A DNA stretch of 64,000 nucleotides from contig CAKQRZ010000004.1 of assembly GCA_934271715.1 (NCBI GenBank), forward strand, positions 1 to 64,000. The letters run 5' to 3'. This document shows positions 53,001 through 61,378 of the stretch, piece after piece; position 1 is the first letter of the stretch; the number at the start of each line of letters is the position of its first letter. The position numbers and the translations under genes were made by a program. A model generated the notes under the pieces. It had not been told where the DNA came from. It saw only the letters and a list, made by a program, of their open reading frames with translations, and did not search any database. This DNA is from an uncultured Alphaproteobacteria bacterium (lineage in GTDB: Bacteria > Pseudomonadota > Alphaproteobacteria > RF32 > CAG-239).

Positions 53001-53624
53001 TTATATGTATGTTTCGTCCATTAAAATCTGGTCTTTGGTAATTACTTTTTGCTGCTTGTTGCCACTATCATCAATGCCATCAACTATTAATGTCTTGTTT
53101 ATGTAGTTGAAAGTGTCCAACTCATTGCTGTAAATGGATTCACTCAATACATTGATATTCTTAAGGCTTTGGCTCATATAGTAATAAAGGATTGATTGAA
53201 AATATATCATATCATAAATGAATAATTGTGTCTTTGTTATTATGTGTATATGATTAAATGATATTTTGTTATCCTTTGATTCAATAATGATGTCCATTTT
53301 TATAGGGGCTTCTTTTTGGCGATAATGCTTGCCAAGTTCAAAGCCTAAGTATCTGCTGTATACAAAATGCAATATCTCTTTTAGTCGGTTGTATGAGATG
53401 TCTTGCATTGGATTGATTGAGATAAAGTAGTTTTTCGGCTCTCTTAACAAGCGATTTAGTAAATCATCATTTTTTGATAATGTCTTAATGTTTGTTTTAA
53501 CAATCTTGTCATCATTTAGTTCTTTGATGATTATGTTATTGTTTTCATTAACATTCGGCAAATTATGAATACACAATGATACTAAGTAATCCATATCAAC
53601 AGGTGTCATCTTAAAGTTTCTCAT
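53001..53624 (-). CDS. probable HUH-type replication initiator (Rep)
   Basis: 207 residues. YFISINP (about 67-73) fits motif I, FNHIHIITK (about 123-131) is a His-hydrophobic-His motif II, and NYINK (about 178-182) fits the Y-x-x-K motif III of single-tyrosine HUH endonucleases. The order and spacing are right for a rolling-circle initiator. Directly upstream lies an array of six TCAATSATT repeats. This assignment rests on motifs alone; no overall family match is claimed. Confidence 0.5.
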   Translation of the reverse strand: MRNFKMTPVDMDYLVSLCIHNLPNVNENNNIIIKELNDDKIVKTNIKTLSKNDDLLNRLLREPKNYFISINPMQDISYNRLKEILHFVYSRYLGFELGKHYRQKEAPIKMDIIIESKDNKISFNHIHIITKTQLFIYDMIYFQSILYYYMSQSLKNINVLSESIYSNELDTFNYINKTLIVDGIDDSGNKQQKVITKDQILMDETYI

Positions 53625-53696
53625 TTTATATACCCTCTTTTAGTCAATTCATTTAGGGTAAAAGTCATTTTATCATTTATTCATTATAACATTTCA

Positions 53697-53813
53697 TCAA
53701 TGATTTATTTAATATTAGTTCAATCATTCAATCAATGTTTGTCTTCAATGATTATCATCAATATTCGTTCAATCATTTTATCAATCATTCAATCTATGAT
53801 TTTATCAATGATT
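53697..53813. repeat. TCAATSATT iteron array, replication origin candidate
   Basis: Six copies of TCAAT[C/G]ATT start at 53697, 53720, 53745, 53769, 53781 and 53805, with spacings of 23, 25, 24, 12 and 24 bp. They lie 70-190 bp upstream of the probable Rep start. Flanks are very AT-rich. No gene is visible between 53625 and 53995. Confidence 0.6.
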
Positions 53814-53995
53814 GTGTCAATATTTAGGTAAAGGTTGGAACTATGCTTTCATCTTTCAAAGCATTGCATTAAAACCTATGTCGCTGAAATTAGGATTCAT
53901 CAATTTGACTTCTACCATTTTTCAAAAAGTATTTATCATCAATACTGGCGAAAATGGTTTTTTGCAAAAATGGCTTAAATGATTGTTGGGGTCGC

Positions 53996-55063
53996 CTATT
54001 TTAGGTCATCTTTGACTAAGTGTATTGCTAAGTGATTATAGTTCTTTTCTATCATCTCAATAGATGTGCCGCATTGAATGGCAATAGTGGTCAAAGGTAT
54101 GTTCTTTTTGATAGCATTGGTTATAAAGGTGTGCCGGAATGAATACAGGGTCAATTCATTTTTGCCTATCGTCTTTGCCATTGTCGTCTTTTTTAACAAT
54201 TCATTAAACGATTTTTTGAATGATTTTGTCGGCTTTCCTTGATAATTCAAGAATATGAAGTCATCATTATTAAATTTAATGTTGTATTGATTATATGTTT
54301 CTTTCAATTTTTTGATAATATGTTGTGCATTGTTTGATAAAAAGATGTCCCTAATTTTCGTTTTTGATGATGTTATTTTGGCGGTGTCTGCTGAAATGCC
54401 GCTAAACTTAATGCTTGACGCTTCGCCTGTTCGAATCCCCGTTTCAACAAGGAATTTGAGAAACAAGCAAAGCATTGTCCGGTCATACCTGATTTTACGG
54501 TTTGTGGCTTCCTCAATTCTCTGCTGGGCTGTAGTCATTATTTCAGATAGTTCTAAGTCCGTGAAAGCGTCTCTTTTTTTCTTGTCCTCTTTCAAACGCT
54601 CTATTGATGGCGGTAAATCTATGTAGGACTTTCTTTTAGCGAACTTAAGGACTTGCAAAAGTGTGGAGATGTCTCTGTTTATTGTCTGCGGCTTTACTTC
54701 ATTTAATCGTTTAATCATAAAGTCATTTATTGACTTTTCTGTTAAATCATTGATTTTAACCTTGCCAAAGGGTTGATAAAAGACTTGCTTCAACCTTTTT
54801 TCATAGTCTTGTTTTTTCTTGTCTTTTTCAATGGTTTTCAAAAACTCTTTACAAACCCTTTCAAAGGTTGGGGTGTTTATTATCCCTTTGTTGTAGTCAT
54901 CAATAATAGTAAAGCATTTATGCAACGCTTGCAAATAGTCCTTTGTGTTCAAGGATTTTCTTAAGCGTCTGCAATGCTCGGCTATATGGATATAGTAAAA
55001 ATCATTATCCCTTTGACACAAAAAACCTTTGATAAAGTCATTTTCATAAACTATCTGTCGCAT
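53996..55063 (-). CDS. int: tyrosine-recombinase integrase
   Basis: 355 residues with an N-terminal arm-binding region, a SAM-like core-binding domain (about 65-160) and a catalytic domain: ETGIRTGEASSIKF (Arg), SSKTKIRDIFL (Lys), YSFRHTFITNAI (His-x-x-Arg), CGTSIEMIEKNYNHL (Tyr; the second His position is replaced by CGT). It lies 250 bp from the intact tRNA-Thr with candidate arm sites between, the standard placement for the enzyme that integrated the element. Confidence 0.93.
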   Translation of the reverse strand: MRQIVYENDFIKGFLCQRDNDFYYIHIAEHCRRLRKSLNTKDYLQALHKCFTIIDDYNKGIINTPTFERVCKEFLKTIEKDKKKQDYEKRLKQVFYQPFGKVKINDLTEKSINDFMIKRLNEVKPQTINRDISTLLQVLKFAKRKSYIDLPPSIERLKEDKKKRDAFTDLELSEIMTTAQQRIEEATNRKIRYDRTMLCLFLKFLVETGIRTGEASSIKFSGISADTAKITSSKTKIRDIFLSNNAQHIIKKLKETYNQYNIKFNNDDFIFLNYQGKPTKSFKKSFNELLKKTTMAKTIGKNELTLYSFRHTFITNAIKKNIPLTTIAIQCGTSIEMIEKNYNHLAIHLVKDDLK

Positions 55064-55154
55064 TTTTCGAATCGATATTGTGTTAAATCATTTCATCATA
55101 TTATTGAATAATTGATAATGTGTCAATATGATTTTATGATTATATGATTCAAAA

Positions 55155-55178
55155 ATTGTGCCAAATTTGTGCCAAATG
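55155..55178. promoter_or_regulatory. integrase arm-site candidate, right
   Basis: ATTGTGCCAAATTTGTGCCA plus AATG: double unit matching 50787-50810 with one difference. Located between the integrase gene and the tRNA. Confidence 0.6.
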
Positions 55179-55314
55179 TTATAGAATCTATGTTTCATAA
55201 CATTGTAAAAATCATTATATTTCAATGATTTATGTAAAAATGATGACGGAGATGTTTTTGACACATTTTTATAAAAAATGGGGTTAGATTTTGCCCTAAC
55301 CCTTTGAAAAAAAC

Positions 55315-55390
55315 TGGTGCCGGTTATGTGACTCGAACACACGACCCACGCATTACGAATGCGTTGCTCTACCAGCTGAGCTAAACCGGC
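55315..55390 (-). tRNA. tRNA-Thr (CGT)
   Basis: GCCGGTT acceptor stem, AGCTGGTAGA D arm, anticodon stem ACGCA/TGCGT with loop TTCGTAA (anticodon CGT), T loop TTCGAGT and encoded CCA (76 nt). Its 3' half was rebuilt by the integrated element. Confidence 0.95.
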
Positions 55391-55473
55391 GCATAAAAAA
55401 TACATAAAGCACTTTTACTTATTTTGCAAGCAATAACTTAAATATGTTCAACAAATTAAGGAATAGCTATAGA

Positions 55474-55650
55474 TGTGTAAAAAAAACGACCGTTATTTTT
55501 ACACACTCAGACATATTGAAATAAAGCCGCATAAAATCCACAAAAAACATCGTAAAAATAAAAAGTTATTGCAATAGTTAATAACCTTTGCTACATTGCC
55601 GAAAACAGCCTGAAAACTGTCCCTTTTAAACGGTCGTTTTTTTTACACAC
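55474..55650. mobile_element. MITE-like element, copy 2 (177 bp)
   Basis: Perfect terminal inverted repeats TGTGT-A8-CGACCGTT. The interior matches copy 1 at 23831-24009 in blocks (AAAAAGTTATTGCAA, ACCTTTGCTA, ACAGCCTGAAAACTGTCC). It contains a TTGCAA-N17-TACATT promoter-like pair reading toward the acyltransferase 16 bp away. No coding capacity. Confidence 0.75.
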
Positions 55651-55665
55651 TTTTAGGATATAAAA

Positions 55666-56832
55666 TTGATTAAAGAACAAAGTATTACAGACGCAGAAAC
55701 AAAATCTTCCGCTAAAAGAAACCCAATCATAGATATAATGAAAGGCATTGGTATATTTTTTGTAGTTGTCGGGCATTGCGGCATACCTATTGGCTTGTTT
55801 ATATATACTTTTCATATGGCTTTGTTTTTTATGCTGTCCGGATATTGCTTATCTTCTAAATATTCAGCCTCGCCGAGCGGCTGGTATAAACTGATTAAAA
55901 ACAAGTTTTTCCGCTTATACATACCATTTATTTGTATATCTATAGTCTTTAATTTACTGCATAATTATTTTATGGATATAAATTTAATAACTGACAACCC
56001 GCAATTTTTAACCGGATACTTAGGTAATTTTTTCGGGCTAAACCAAAGATACAGCGATATTTTGGCTGTAATAAAAAATACATTGCTATTTGAACCGCAA
56101 GAACATGTTTTAGGTCCGACTTGGTTTTTATCAGCTTTATTTTCAGCTTTAGTGTTATACGCCGGCGTCAAGCTTATACTAATAAAAACCTGCCCAAAAA
56201 ATTTTAACACCGCCTTAATTCTGTTAGCTTTGCTGTTTTCGTCTATAGGCTTCAAACACGCCGGAAACCGCAGCTTTATGTGCATATATATAGCCTGCAC
56301 GGTTTTTCCGCTGTTTGTATTTACCGATTATATAAAATCTAAATATAGCTTAAGCATCGGCAGCAAAAATGCCAAAAATTTCATTTTATACAGCGTATTA
56401 AGCTGTGTTTCCGTATTTATTATTTTATTTTTGAAAAAAGACCTTAACTTTGCAATAGACTTAGGGCTTAACAGTATAAATTCCCCTACTCTGTTTATTT
56501 TAGAAAGCATTATCGGCTTTTTCTTCACATATTTTTTGGCTTGCTTATTAACCTATATCAAAACTCTGGCCAATATATTCATGTTTATGGGTAAATATAC
56601 TTTAAGCATTTTAATTTTACACCTTTCAGCTTTTAAGATTGTTACCTATATTCAAGTTTTGATATATAAGCTGCCGGAATACAGGCTGAGTTCTTTCCCG
56701 GTGTATGATGTTTCGCACGGCTGGTGGATATTATATTGCCTTGTCGGAATAGTTATACCAATCGCCTGCGCCGTTATATTTGATTATATAAAAAATGGAA
56801 TATGCCGACTGCTTCCTAAAAAAACAGCATAA
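55666..56832 (+). CDS. acyltransferase 3 family membrane protein
   Basis: 388 residues with about ten membrane helices. RNPIIDIMKGIGIFFVVVGHCG (about 18-39) carries the family's R-x-D-x-x-K...H motif with the catalytic His, followed by FHMALFFMLSGYC. TTG 55666 is accepted as start because AGGA lies 7 nt upstream; ATG 55738 would cut into the first helix. These enzymes O-acylate surface sugars. A MITE copy sits at its 5' end and may supply the promoter. Confidence 0.87.
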   Translation: MIKEQSITDAETKSSAKRNPIIDIMKGIGIFFVVVGHCGIPIGLFIYTFHMALFFMLSGYCLSSKYSASPSGWYKLIKNKFFRLYIPFICISIVFNLLHNYFMDINLITDNPQFLTGYLGNFFGLNQRYSDILAVIKNTLLFEPQEHVLGPTWFLSALFSALVLYAGVKLILIKTCPKNFNTALILLALLFSSIGFKHAGNRSFMCIYIACTVFPLFVFTDYIKSKYSLSIGSKNAKNFILYSVLSCVSVFIILFLKKDLNFAIDLGLNSINSPTLFILESIIGFFFTYFLACLLTYIKTLANIFMFMGKYTLSILILHLSAFKIVTYIQVLIYKLPEYRLSSFPVYDVSHGWWILYCLVGIVIPIACAVIFDYIKNGICRLLPKKTA

Positions 56833-56837
56833 AAACC

Positions 56838-57040
56838 AGAAAAGAGAAAATTTTAGAGTACAAAAAAAACAGCTTCAACTTAATGAAACCAGCACAAACT
56901 CTCAGAGGCTTGGATAATGAGGCTAATACTCATTAACTTTTTTGCGCTAGTTACTATATAAAAACTTTAGTAAATGAGCTTAATACGAAATAAGATTTTT
57001 TCGCAGTGTACAAACTAGTACATAAGAAAAAATCTTACAA
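56838..57040. repeat. intergenic repeat mosaic, second copy
   Basis: Contains AGAGAAAATTTTAGAGTAC, GGATAATGAGGCTAATAC (56912-56929) and an inverted repeat TAAGATTTTTTC...GTAC...GTAC...GAAAAAATCTTA (56991-57037). The same modules occur at 6131-6292. No gene is visible between 56833 and 57064. Confidence 0.6.
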
Positions 57041-57064
57041 GTAGAAAGCCATTTAATAAAGTTT

Positions 57065-58318
57065 TTAAGAATTCATGTTTTGGAAAAAGTCCGCATTATT
57101 CTTAGTCTGACGCAGCTTATCTAACAGAAATTCCATACCGTCGGTCATGCCCATCTGCATTAAGACACGGCGCAGAACCCACATTTTTGTTAAGGTTGCA
57201 CGGTCTACCAGCATTTCTTCTTTACGGGTACCGGAACGAGTAATATCTATAGTCGGGAATAAACGCTTATCGGTCAGCTTTCTATCCAAAATGATTTCAG
57301 AGTTGCCAGTACCTTTGAACTCTTCAAAAATCACTTCATCCATACGCGAGCCGGTATCAATCAAAGCTGTGGCGATAATCGTTAAAGAACCGCCTTCTTC
57401 CACATTGCGGGCTGCGCCTAAAAGGCGTTTAGGACGCTGCAGAGCGTTAGCATCCACACCGCCGGTAAGCACCTTACCTGAAGACGGAACAACCGCATTG
57501 TAGGCGCGTCCTAAGCGGGTTATGGAATCCAAAAGAATTACCACGTCTTTTTTATTTTCTACCAAACGCTTAGCTTTTTCAATGCACATTTCCGCCACCT
57601 GAACGTGACGGGTAGCCGGCTCGTCAAACGTAGAAGATATAACTTCGCCTTTAACCGAGCGCGTCATATCCGTAACCTCTTCCGGACGCTCGTCAATCAG
57701 CAGCACCATTAAATATACTTCGGGATGATTGGTAGAAATAGCGTGGGCAATATTTTGCAGCATAACGGTTTTACCGGTACGCGGAGGAGCCACAATCAGG
57801 CCGCGCTGGCCTTTACCCTGCGGAGCGATTAAATCAATCACGCGTGTGGTATAATCTTTATCGCCGCAAATAATGTCAAAATTCAGCTTTTCGGTCGGAT
57901 ACAGCGGCGTCAAATTATCAAAATTTACACGCAGCTTAGATTTTTCCGGGTCGTCAAAGTTAATAGCATTAACCTTTGTCAAAGCAAAATAGCGTTCATT
58001 ATCTTTAGGCGCGCGGATTTCGCCCTCTACCGTATCGCCGGTGCGCAGACCGAACTTTTTAACCTGAGCCGGAGAAACATATATATCATCAGGGCTGGCC
58101 AGATAATTAGATTTAGATGAACGTAAAAAGCCGAACCCATCCTGCAGAACTTCTATAACGCCGTCGCCGCAGATGACTGTGTCTACCTCAGCCAATTTTT
58201 TCATGATGGCAAAAATCAAATCCTGAACACGCATAGAAGATGCGTCTTCAACTCCTAAATCTTCGGCCTGAGTCAACAGCTCTGTCGGAGATTTCTCCTT
58301 TAATTCCTTTAAATGCAT
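57065..58318 (-). CDS. rho: transcription termination factor Rho
   Basis: 417 residues. N-terminal Rho-N and RNA-binding cold-shock-like domain ([17 protein letters not shown]), Walker [16 protein letters not shown] (about 172-186), Walker [17 protein letters not shown] and the R/Q-loop region [14 protein letters not shown]. The hexameric RNA helicase ends untranslated transcripts. In alphaproteobacteria rho lies beside the origin region, as here. Confidence 0.98.
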   Translation of the reverse strand: MHLKELKEKSPTELLTQAEDLGVEDASSMRVQDLIFAIMKKLAEVDTVICGDGVIEVLQDGFGFLRSSKSNYLASPDDIYVSPAQVKKFGLRTGDTVEGEIRAPKDNERYFALTKVNAINFDDPEKSKLRVNFDNLTPLYPTEKLNFDIICGDKDYTTRVIDLIAPQGKGQRGLIVAPPRTGKTVMLQNIAHAISTNHPEVYLMVLLIDERPEEVTDMTRSVKGEVISSTFDEPATRHVQVAEMCIEKAKRLVENKKDVVILLDSITRLGRAYNAVVPSSGKVLTGGVDANALQRPKRLLGAARNVEEGGSLTIIATALIDTGSRMDEVIFEEFKGTGNSEIILDRKLTDKRLFPTIDITRSGTRKEEMLVDRATLTKMWVLRRVLMQMGMTDGMEFLLDKLRQTKNNADFFQNMNS

Positions 58319-58399
58319 ACTAACCTTAAAACTTTTGTGATTGTTAAAAATAGAACTTAAAACATTGAAATGTTTGTTGCTATGCTTATATTAAATCTG

Positions 58400-58755
58400 C
58401 AAGCAAAAGTCAATGCTTTTTATGCACAAAAAATTTCCCCTTTTAAAATTTAAAAAATAAATAGTTATTATTATTTATCCCTGCGCAAAATGTGGATAAG
58501 ATTCTATCCACAGACTTACTAACATTAACAAATTATTTAATAAGGTTAATAAAAAGTTAATGATTCAAGAAGTTAAAAAATAGTTAACAAATATTCTTAA
58601 CATATCTTAATAAATTCGGTTATGTGTTAATAAGTTTGTATAACGTTTTTACAAAAAGTTTATACTTTGTTAAAAACTTTACAGAGGATGAACTTATGCA
58701 CATTTAAAGGCTGAATTGTGGATAAGATTCACAACTTTTTGATATAAGGCAAAAG
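58400..58755. other. oriC: probable chromosomal replication origin (oriC)
   Basis: DnaA boxes: TGTGGATAA at 58491-58499 and 58717-58725 (both exact TTATCCACA reversed), CTATCCACA at 58504-58512, TTATGCACA at 58420-58428 and 58694-58702. Two CtrA-type sites TTAA-N7-TTAA at 58546-58560 and 58573-58587. A long A/T-rich stretch between them would suit unwinding. It lies between rho and coaE-dnaQ, the conserved alphaproteobacterial origin neighbourhood. Confidence 0.78.
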
Positions 58756-59343
58756 ATGAAAATTATAGCGATTACAGGCTCCATAGGCTGCGGCAAAACT
58801 TTTTTGGCAAATATAATACGGAGTCTCGGATATGTGGTTTACGACGCCGACAAGTGGTGTAAATATTTATACTACCGTCCGGCGTTTTTAAAGGTTATTA
58901 AACAAAATTTTCCTGAAGTTTTTGAGGTTGACGGCAGTTTTAATAAACGAAAATTAAGAAATTTGGTGTTTAATGATAATTCAGAATTAAAACGGCTGGA
59001 AAAGTTAATTCATCCGTTTTTGAAACAAAAATTATTAAATGTTATCCATAAAAATGCCGAAACCGAACGAGTTTTCTTTTTTGACGCGGCTCTGCTGTTT
59101 GAAATGAAATGGGATATTTATTGTCAGGCCGTTATTTTGGCTGATGTTGATAAAAATATCCAAAAACAGCGGGTTATGGTCCGCGATCATATAGCGGCTG
59201 ATGATTTTGAAAAAATTGTTTCGCTGCAGATGGATAATGAACAGAAAAAAATGTTTACGGATGTGGTTGTAAATACGGATAAGCCGGAAAATTTATTAAA
59301 AGCCGAATTGATTAAAATTATAGAAGAGTTAACAGATGCGTGA
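58756..59343 (+). CDS. coaE: dephospho-CoA kinase
   Basis: 195 residues. ITGSIGCGKTFLANII is the P-loop (about 5-20), YDADKWCKYLY the substrate Asp region, and LIHPFLKQKL plus FFDAALLFEMKWD the CoA-domain signatures. It performs the last step of coenzyme A synthesis. dnaQ starts 8 nt before its stop, so the two are translationally coupled. First gene rightward of the origin. Confidence 0.95.
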   Translation: MKIIAITGSIGCGKTFLANIIRSLGYVVYDADKWCKYLYYRPAFLKVIKQNFPEVFEVDGSFNKRKLRNLVFNDNSELKRLEKLIHPFLKQKLLNVIHKNAETERVFFFDAALLFEMKWDIYCQAVILADVDKNIQKQRVMVRDHIAADDFEKIVSLQMDNEQKKMFTDVVVNTDKPENLLKAELIKIIEELTDA

Positions 59344-60055
59344 AATATGTTTTGATACAGAAACAACAGGTTTAGACCCGGATACAGGCGACAGATTGGT
59401 TGAAATCGGCGCAGTTGAGCTTATTAACCATCTGCCGACCGGTAAAATTTATCATGAATATATCAATCCGGAACGCGATGTGCCGGAAGAAGTTGTAAAA
59501 GTTCACGGCTTGGATAATGAATTTTTGAAAGATAAGCCGGTTTTTAAGGATGTTGCGCAGTCTTGGGTGGATTTTATCGGCGATGACGGAATTTTAGTGG
59601 CTCATAATGCGGCATTTGACTTGAAGTTTATAAATTTTGAGCTGAAAAAATGCGGCTTTCAAACTTATGAATGGGATAGAGTTGTAGATACGCTGGCTAT
59701 TGCCAGAAATGAGTTTCCGGGGGCGCGCAACAATTTGGACGCTTTATGCCGCCGCTTTAATATTGATAACTCCGCCCGTACATACCACGGCGCTTTGCTG
59801 GATGCTCAGCTGCTGGCCGAGGTTTATCTGCAGCTTTTGGGCGGAGATGAGCCTAGTATTAACTTTGTTAAAGCCTCAGAAGAAACGGCAAGCAAACATG
59901 CCGAAAATATCAGCTTTGCGGCCGAAAATGTAGTGAAACGCAGTTTTCCTTTATCAGCCGAAGAGCAGCAGGCGCATTTAGATTTTTTAGCTAAAAGCAT
60001 TAAAAATGCTTTATGGCTGCAAGAACCTGAAAGTGAAGTTAAAAAAGATGCTTAA
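59336..60055 (+). CDS. dnaQ: DNA polymerase III epsilon subunit (3'-5' exonuclease)
   Basis: 239 residues. ExoI CFDTETTGLDPDTGDRLVEIGAVEL, ExoII LVAHNAAFDLKFIN and ExoIII HGALLDAQLLAEVYL give all four metal-binding acids and the catalytic His. It proofreads the replicative polymerase. Coupled to coaE upstream and overlapping ampG downstream by 8 nt. Confidence 0.96.
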   Translation: MREICFDTETTGLDPDTGDRLVEIGAVELINHLPTGKIYHEYINPERDVPEEVVKVHGLDNEFLKDKPVFKDVAQSWVDFIGDDGILVAHNAAFDLKFINFELKKCGFQTYEWDRVVDTLAIARNEFPGARNNLDALCRRFNIDNSARTYHGALLDAQLLAEVYLQLLGGDEPSINFVKASEETASKHAENISFAAENVVKRSFPLSAEEQQAHLDFLAKSIKNALWLQEPESEVKKDA

Positions 60056-61316
60056 ACAGCTGCAGTATATTTATAATACCTATATAAATAAAAGAATGCT
60101 GATATTGCTGGCGTTGGGATTTACCAGCGGTTTCCCTTTTTTATTAGTTTTCGGTACGCTGAGCTTTTGGCTTAAGGACTTGGATATATCCTATACTTTA
60201 ATCGGGGCTTTTTCGCTGGTTAAAATTCCCTACTCTTTGAAATGGGCTTGGTCGCCGCTGATAGATAATGTAAAGCTGCCGGTTTTATATAAACTGGGGC
60301 GGCGCCGTTCTTGGGCGGTTTTTATTCAGCTTTTATTGTTTTGCGCTTTTGCGGCGATGGCTTTCACTAATCCGGAAATACATACGCTGCACATGGCTTT
60401 GTTTGCCTTTATAGCCAGCTTTTTATCAGCTTCGCAAGACATAGTTTTAGACGCTTACCGGGTGGAAAGTTTTGAAGATGAGCCGGAAAAGCAGGCTTCG
60501 GGTGTGGCTATTTATGTGCTTGGCTATCGTTTGGGGCTGATTTTTTCAGGCGCCGGAGCAATTTATATGGCTTCATATTTAAGCTGGCCAGAAGTGTATT
60601 TGATTATGGCCTGCGGGTTGCTTGTAGGTTTTACGGCGATTCTCTTGGCAAAAGAGCCTCAGAAATATCAATATAAAAAGTATAAGCTGAAGCTGAAAGA
60701 CAGCATTGCTTTTATTAAAAATTCTTTGGTTAATCCGTTTAAGGATTTTGCTAAAAAGCAGCATTGGTATTGGATTTTATTGTTTATCTTCACTTACCGT
60801 CTGAGCAATGCTTATTTTGGTCCGATGAGTTTTCCTTTTTATGTGGATTTAGGCTTTACAAAAGCGGAAATAGCATCGGTTATAAAAATATATGGTATGG
60901 TTGCGGCTATTCTGGGCGGTTTGGCCGGCGGTTTGATTGTGATGAAATTCGGACTGAAAAACAGCTTGCTGCTGTTTGGCTTAACCCAATGCTTAACCAC
61001 ATTTTTATTTGCAGTTCAAGCGCATTACGGGCATAATATGCCGCTGTTTATAACCATAATTACTTTAGAAAACTTTTCATCCGGATTGGCTACAACTGCA
61101 TTGGTTGCCTATATTTCATCACTATGCAATAAGCTGTATACAGCCACTCAGTATGCGCTATTGTCGTCGGTTATGAGCTTGTCGCGCGATATTTTTTCTT
61201 CTACCAGCGGGCTGCTGGCGCAATATGTTTCATGGAATGTGTTTTTCATTATCTGCGGATTTTTAAGCCTGCCGAGTTTAATAATTGTATGGTTTTGCCT
61301 GAAAAAGGATAAATAG
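60048..61316 (+). CDS. ampG: AmpG-type muropeptide permease (MFS)
   Basis: ATG 60048 overlaps dnaQ's stop and is preferred to an earlier in-frame start inside dnaQ. 422 residues, 12 helices. GFTSGFPFLLVFGTLSFWL, KIPYSLKWAWSPLIDNV, GRRRSW and SASQDIVLDAYRVE are AmpG signatures. It imports anhydromuropeptides for wall recycling, which complements MltA (40533-41741). Third gene of the coaE-dnaQ-ampG run. Confidence 0.9.
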   Translation: MLKQLQYIYNTYINKRMLILLALGFTSGFPFLLVFGTLSFWLKDLDISYTLIGAFSLVKIPYSLKWAWSPLIDNVKLPVLYKLGRRRSWAVFIQLLLFCAFAAMAFTNPEIHTLHMALFAFIASFLSASQDIVLDAYRVESFEDEPEKQASGVAIYVLGYRLGLIFSGAGAIYMASYLSWPEVYLIMACGLLVGFTAILLAKEPQKYQYKKYKLKLKDSIAFIKNSLVNPFKDFAKKQHWYWILLFIFTYRLSNAYFGPMSFPFYVDLGFTKAEIASVIKIYGMVAAILGGLAGGLIVMKFGLKNSLLLFGLTQCLTTFLFAVQAHYGHNMPLFITIITLENFSSGLATTALVAYISSLCNKLYTATQYALLSSVMSLSRDIFSSTSGLLAQYVSWNVFFIICGFLSLPSLIIVWFCLKKDK

Positions 61317-61378
61317 CGATTGTAAAACTTGAAAAAAGGCGTTATAATGATAATGTTTTTTATTGAAAGATTTTAACA

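Larger units (their letters stand above)
50664..55360. mobile_element. 4.65-kb integrative element in tRNA-Thr
   Basis: Bounded by 46-bp direct repeats (45/46 identical) of the tRNA-Thr 3' half. It carries a tyrosine integrase next to the intact tRNA, a second short tyrosine recombinase, a probable HUH Rep with an adjacent repeat array, and five small unknown genes. It is markedly more AT-rich than the flanking genes. The size and content suggest a satellite or integrative plasmid. Confidence 0.88.
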
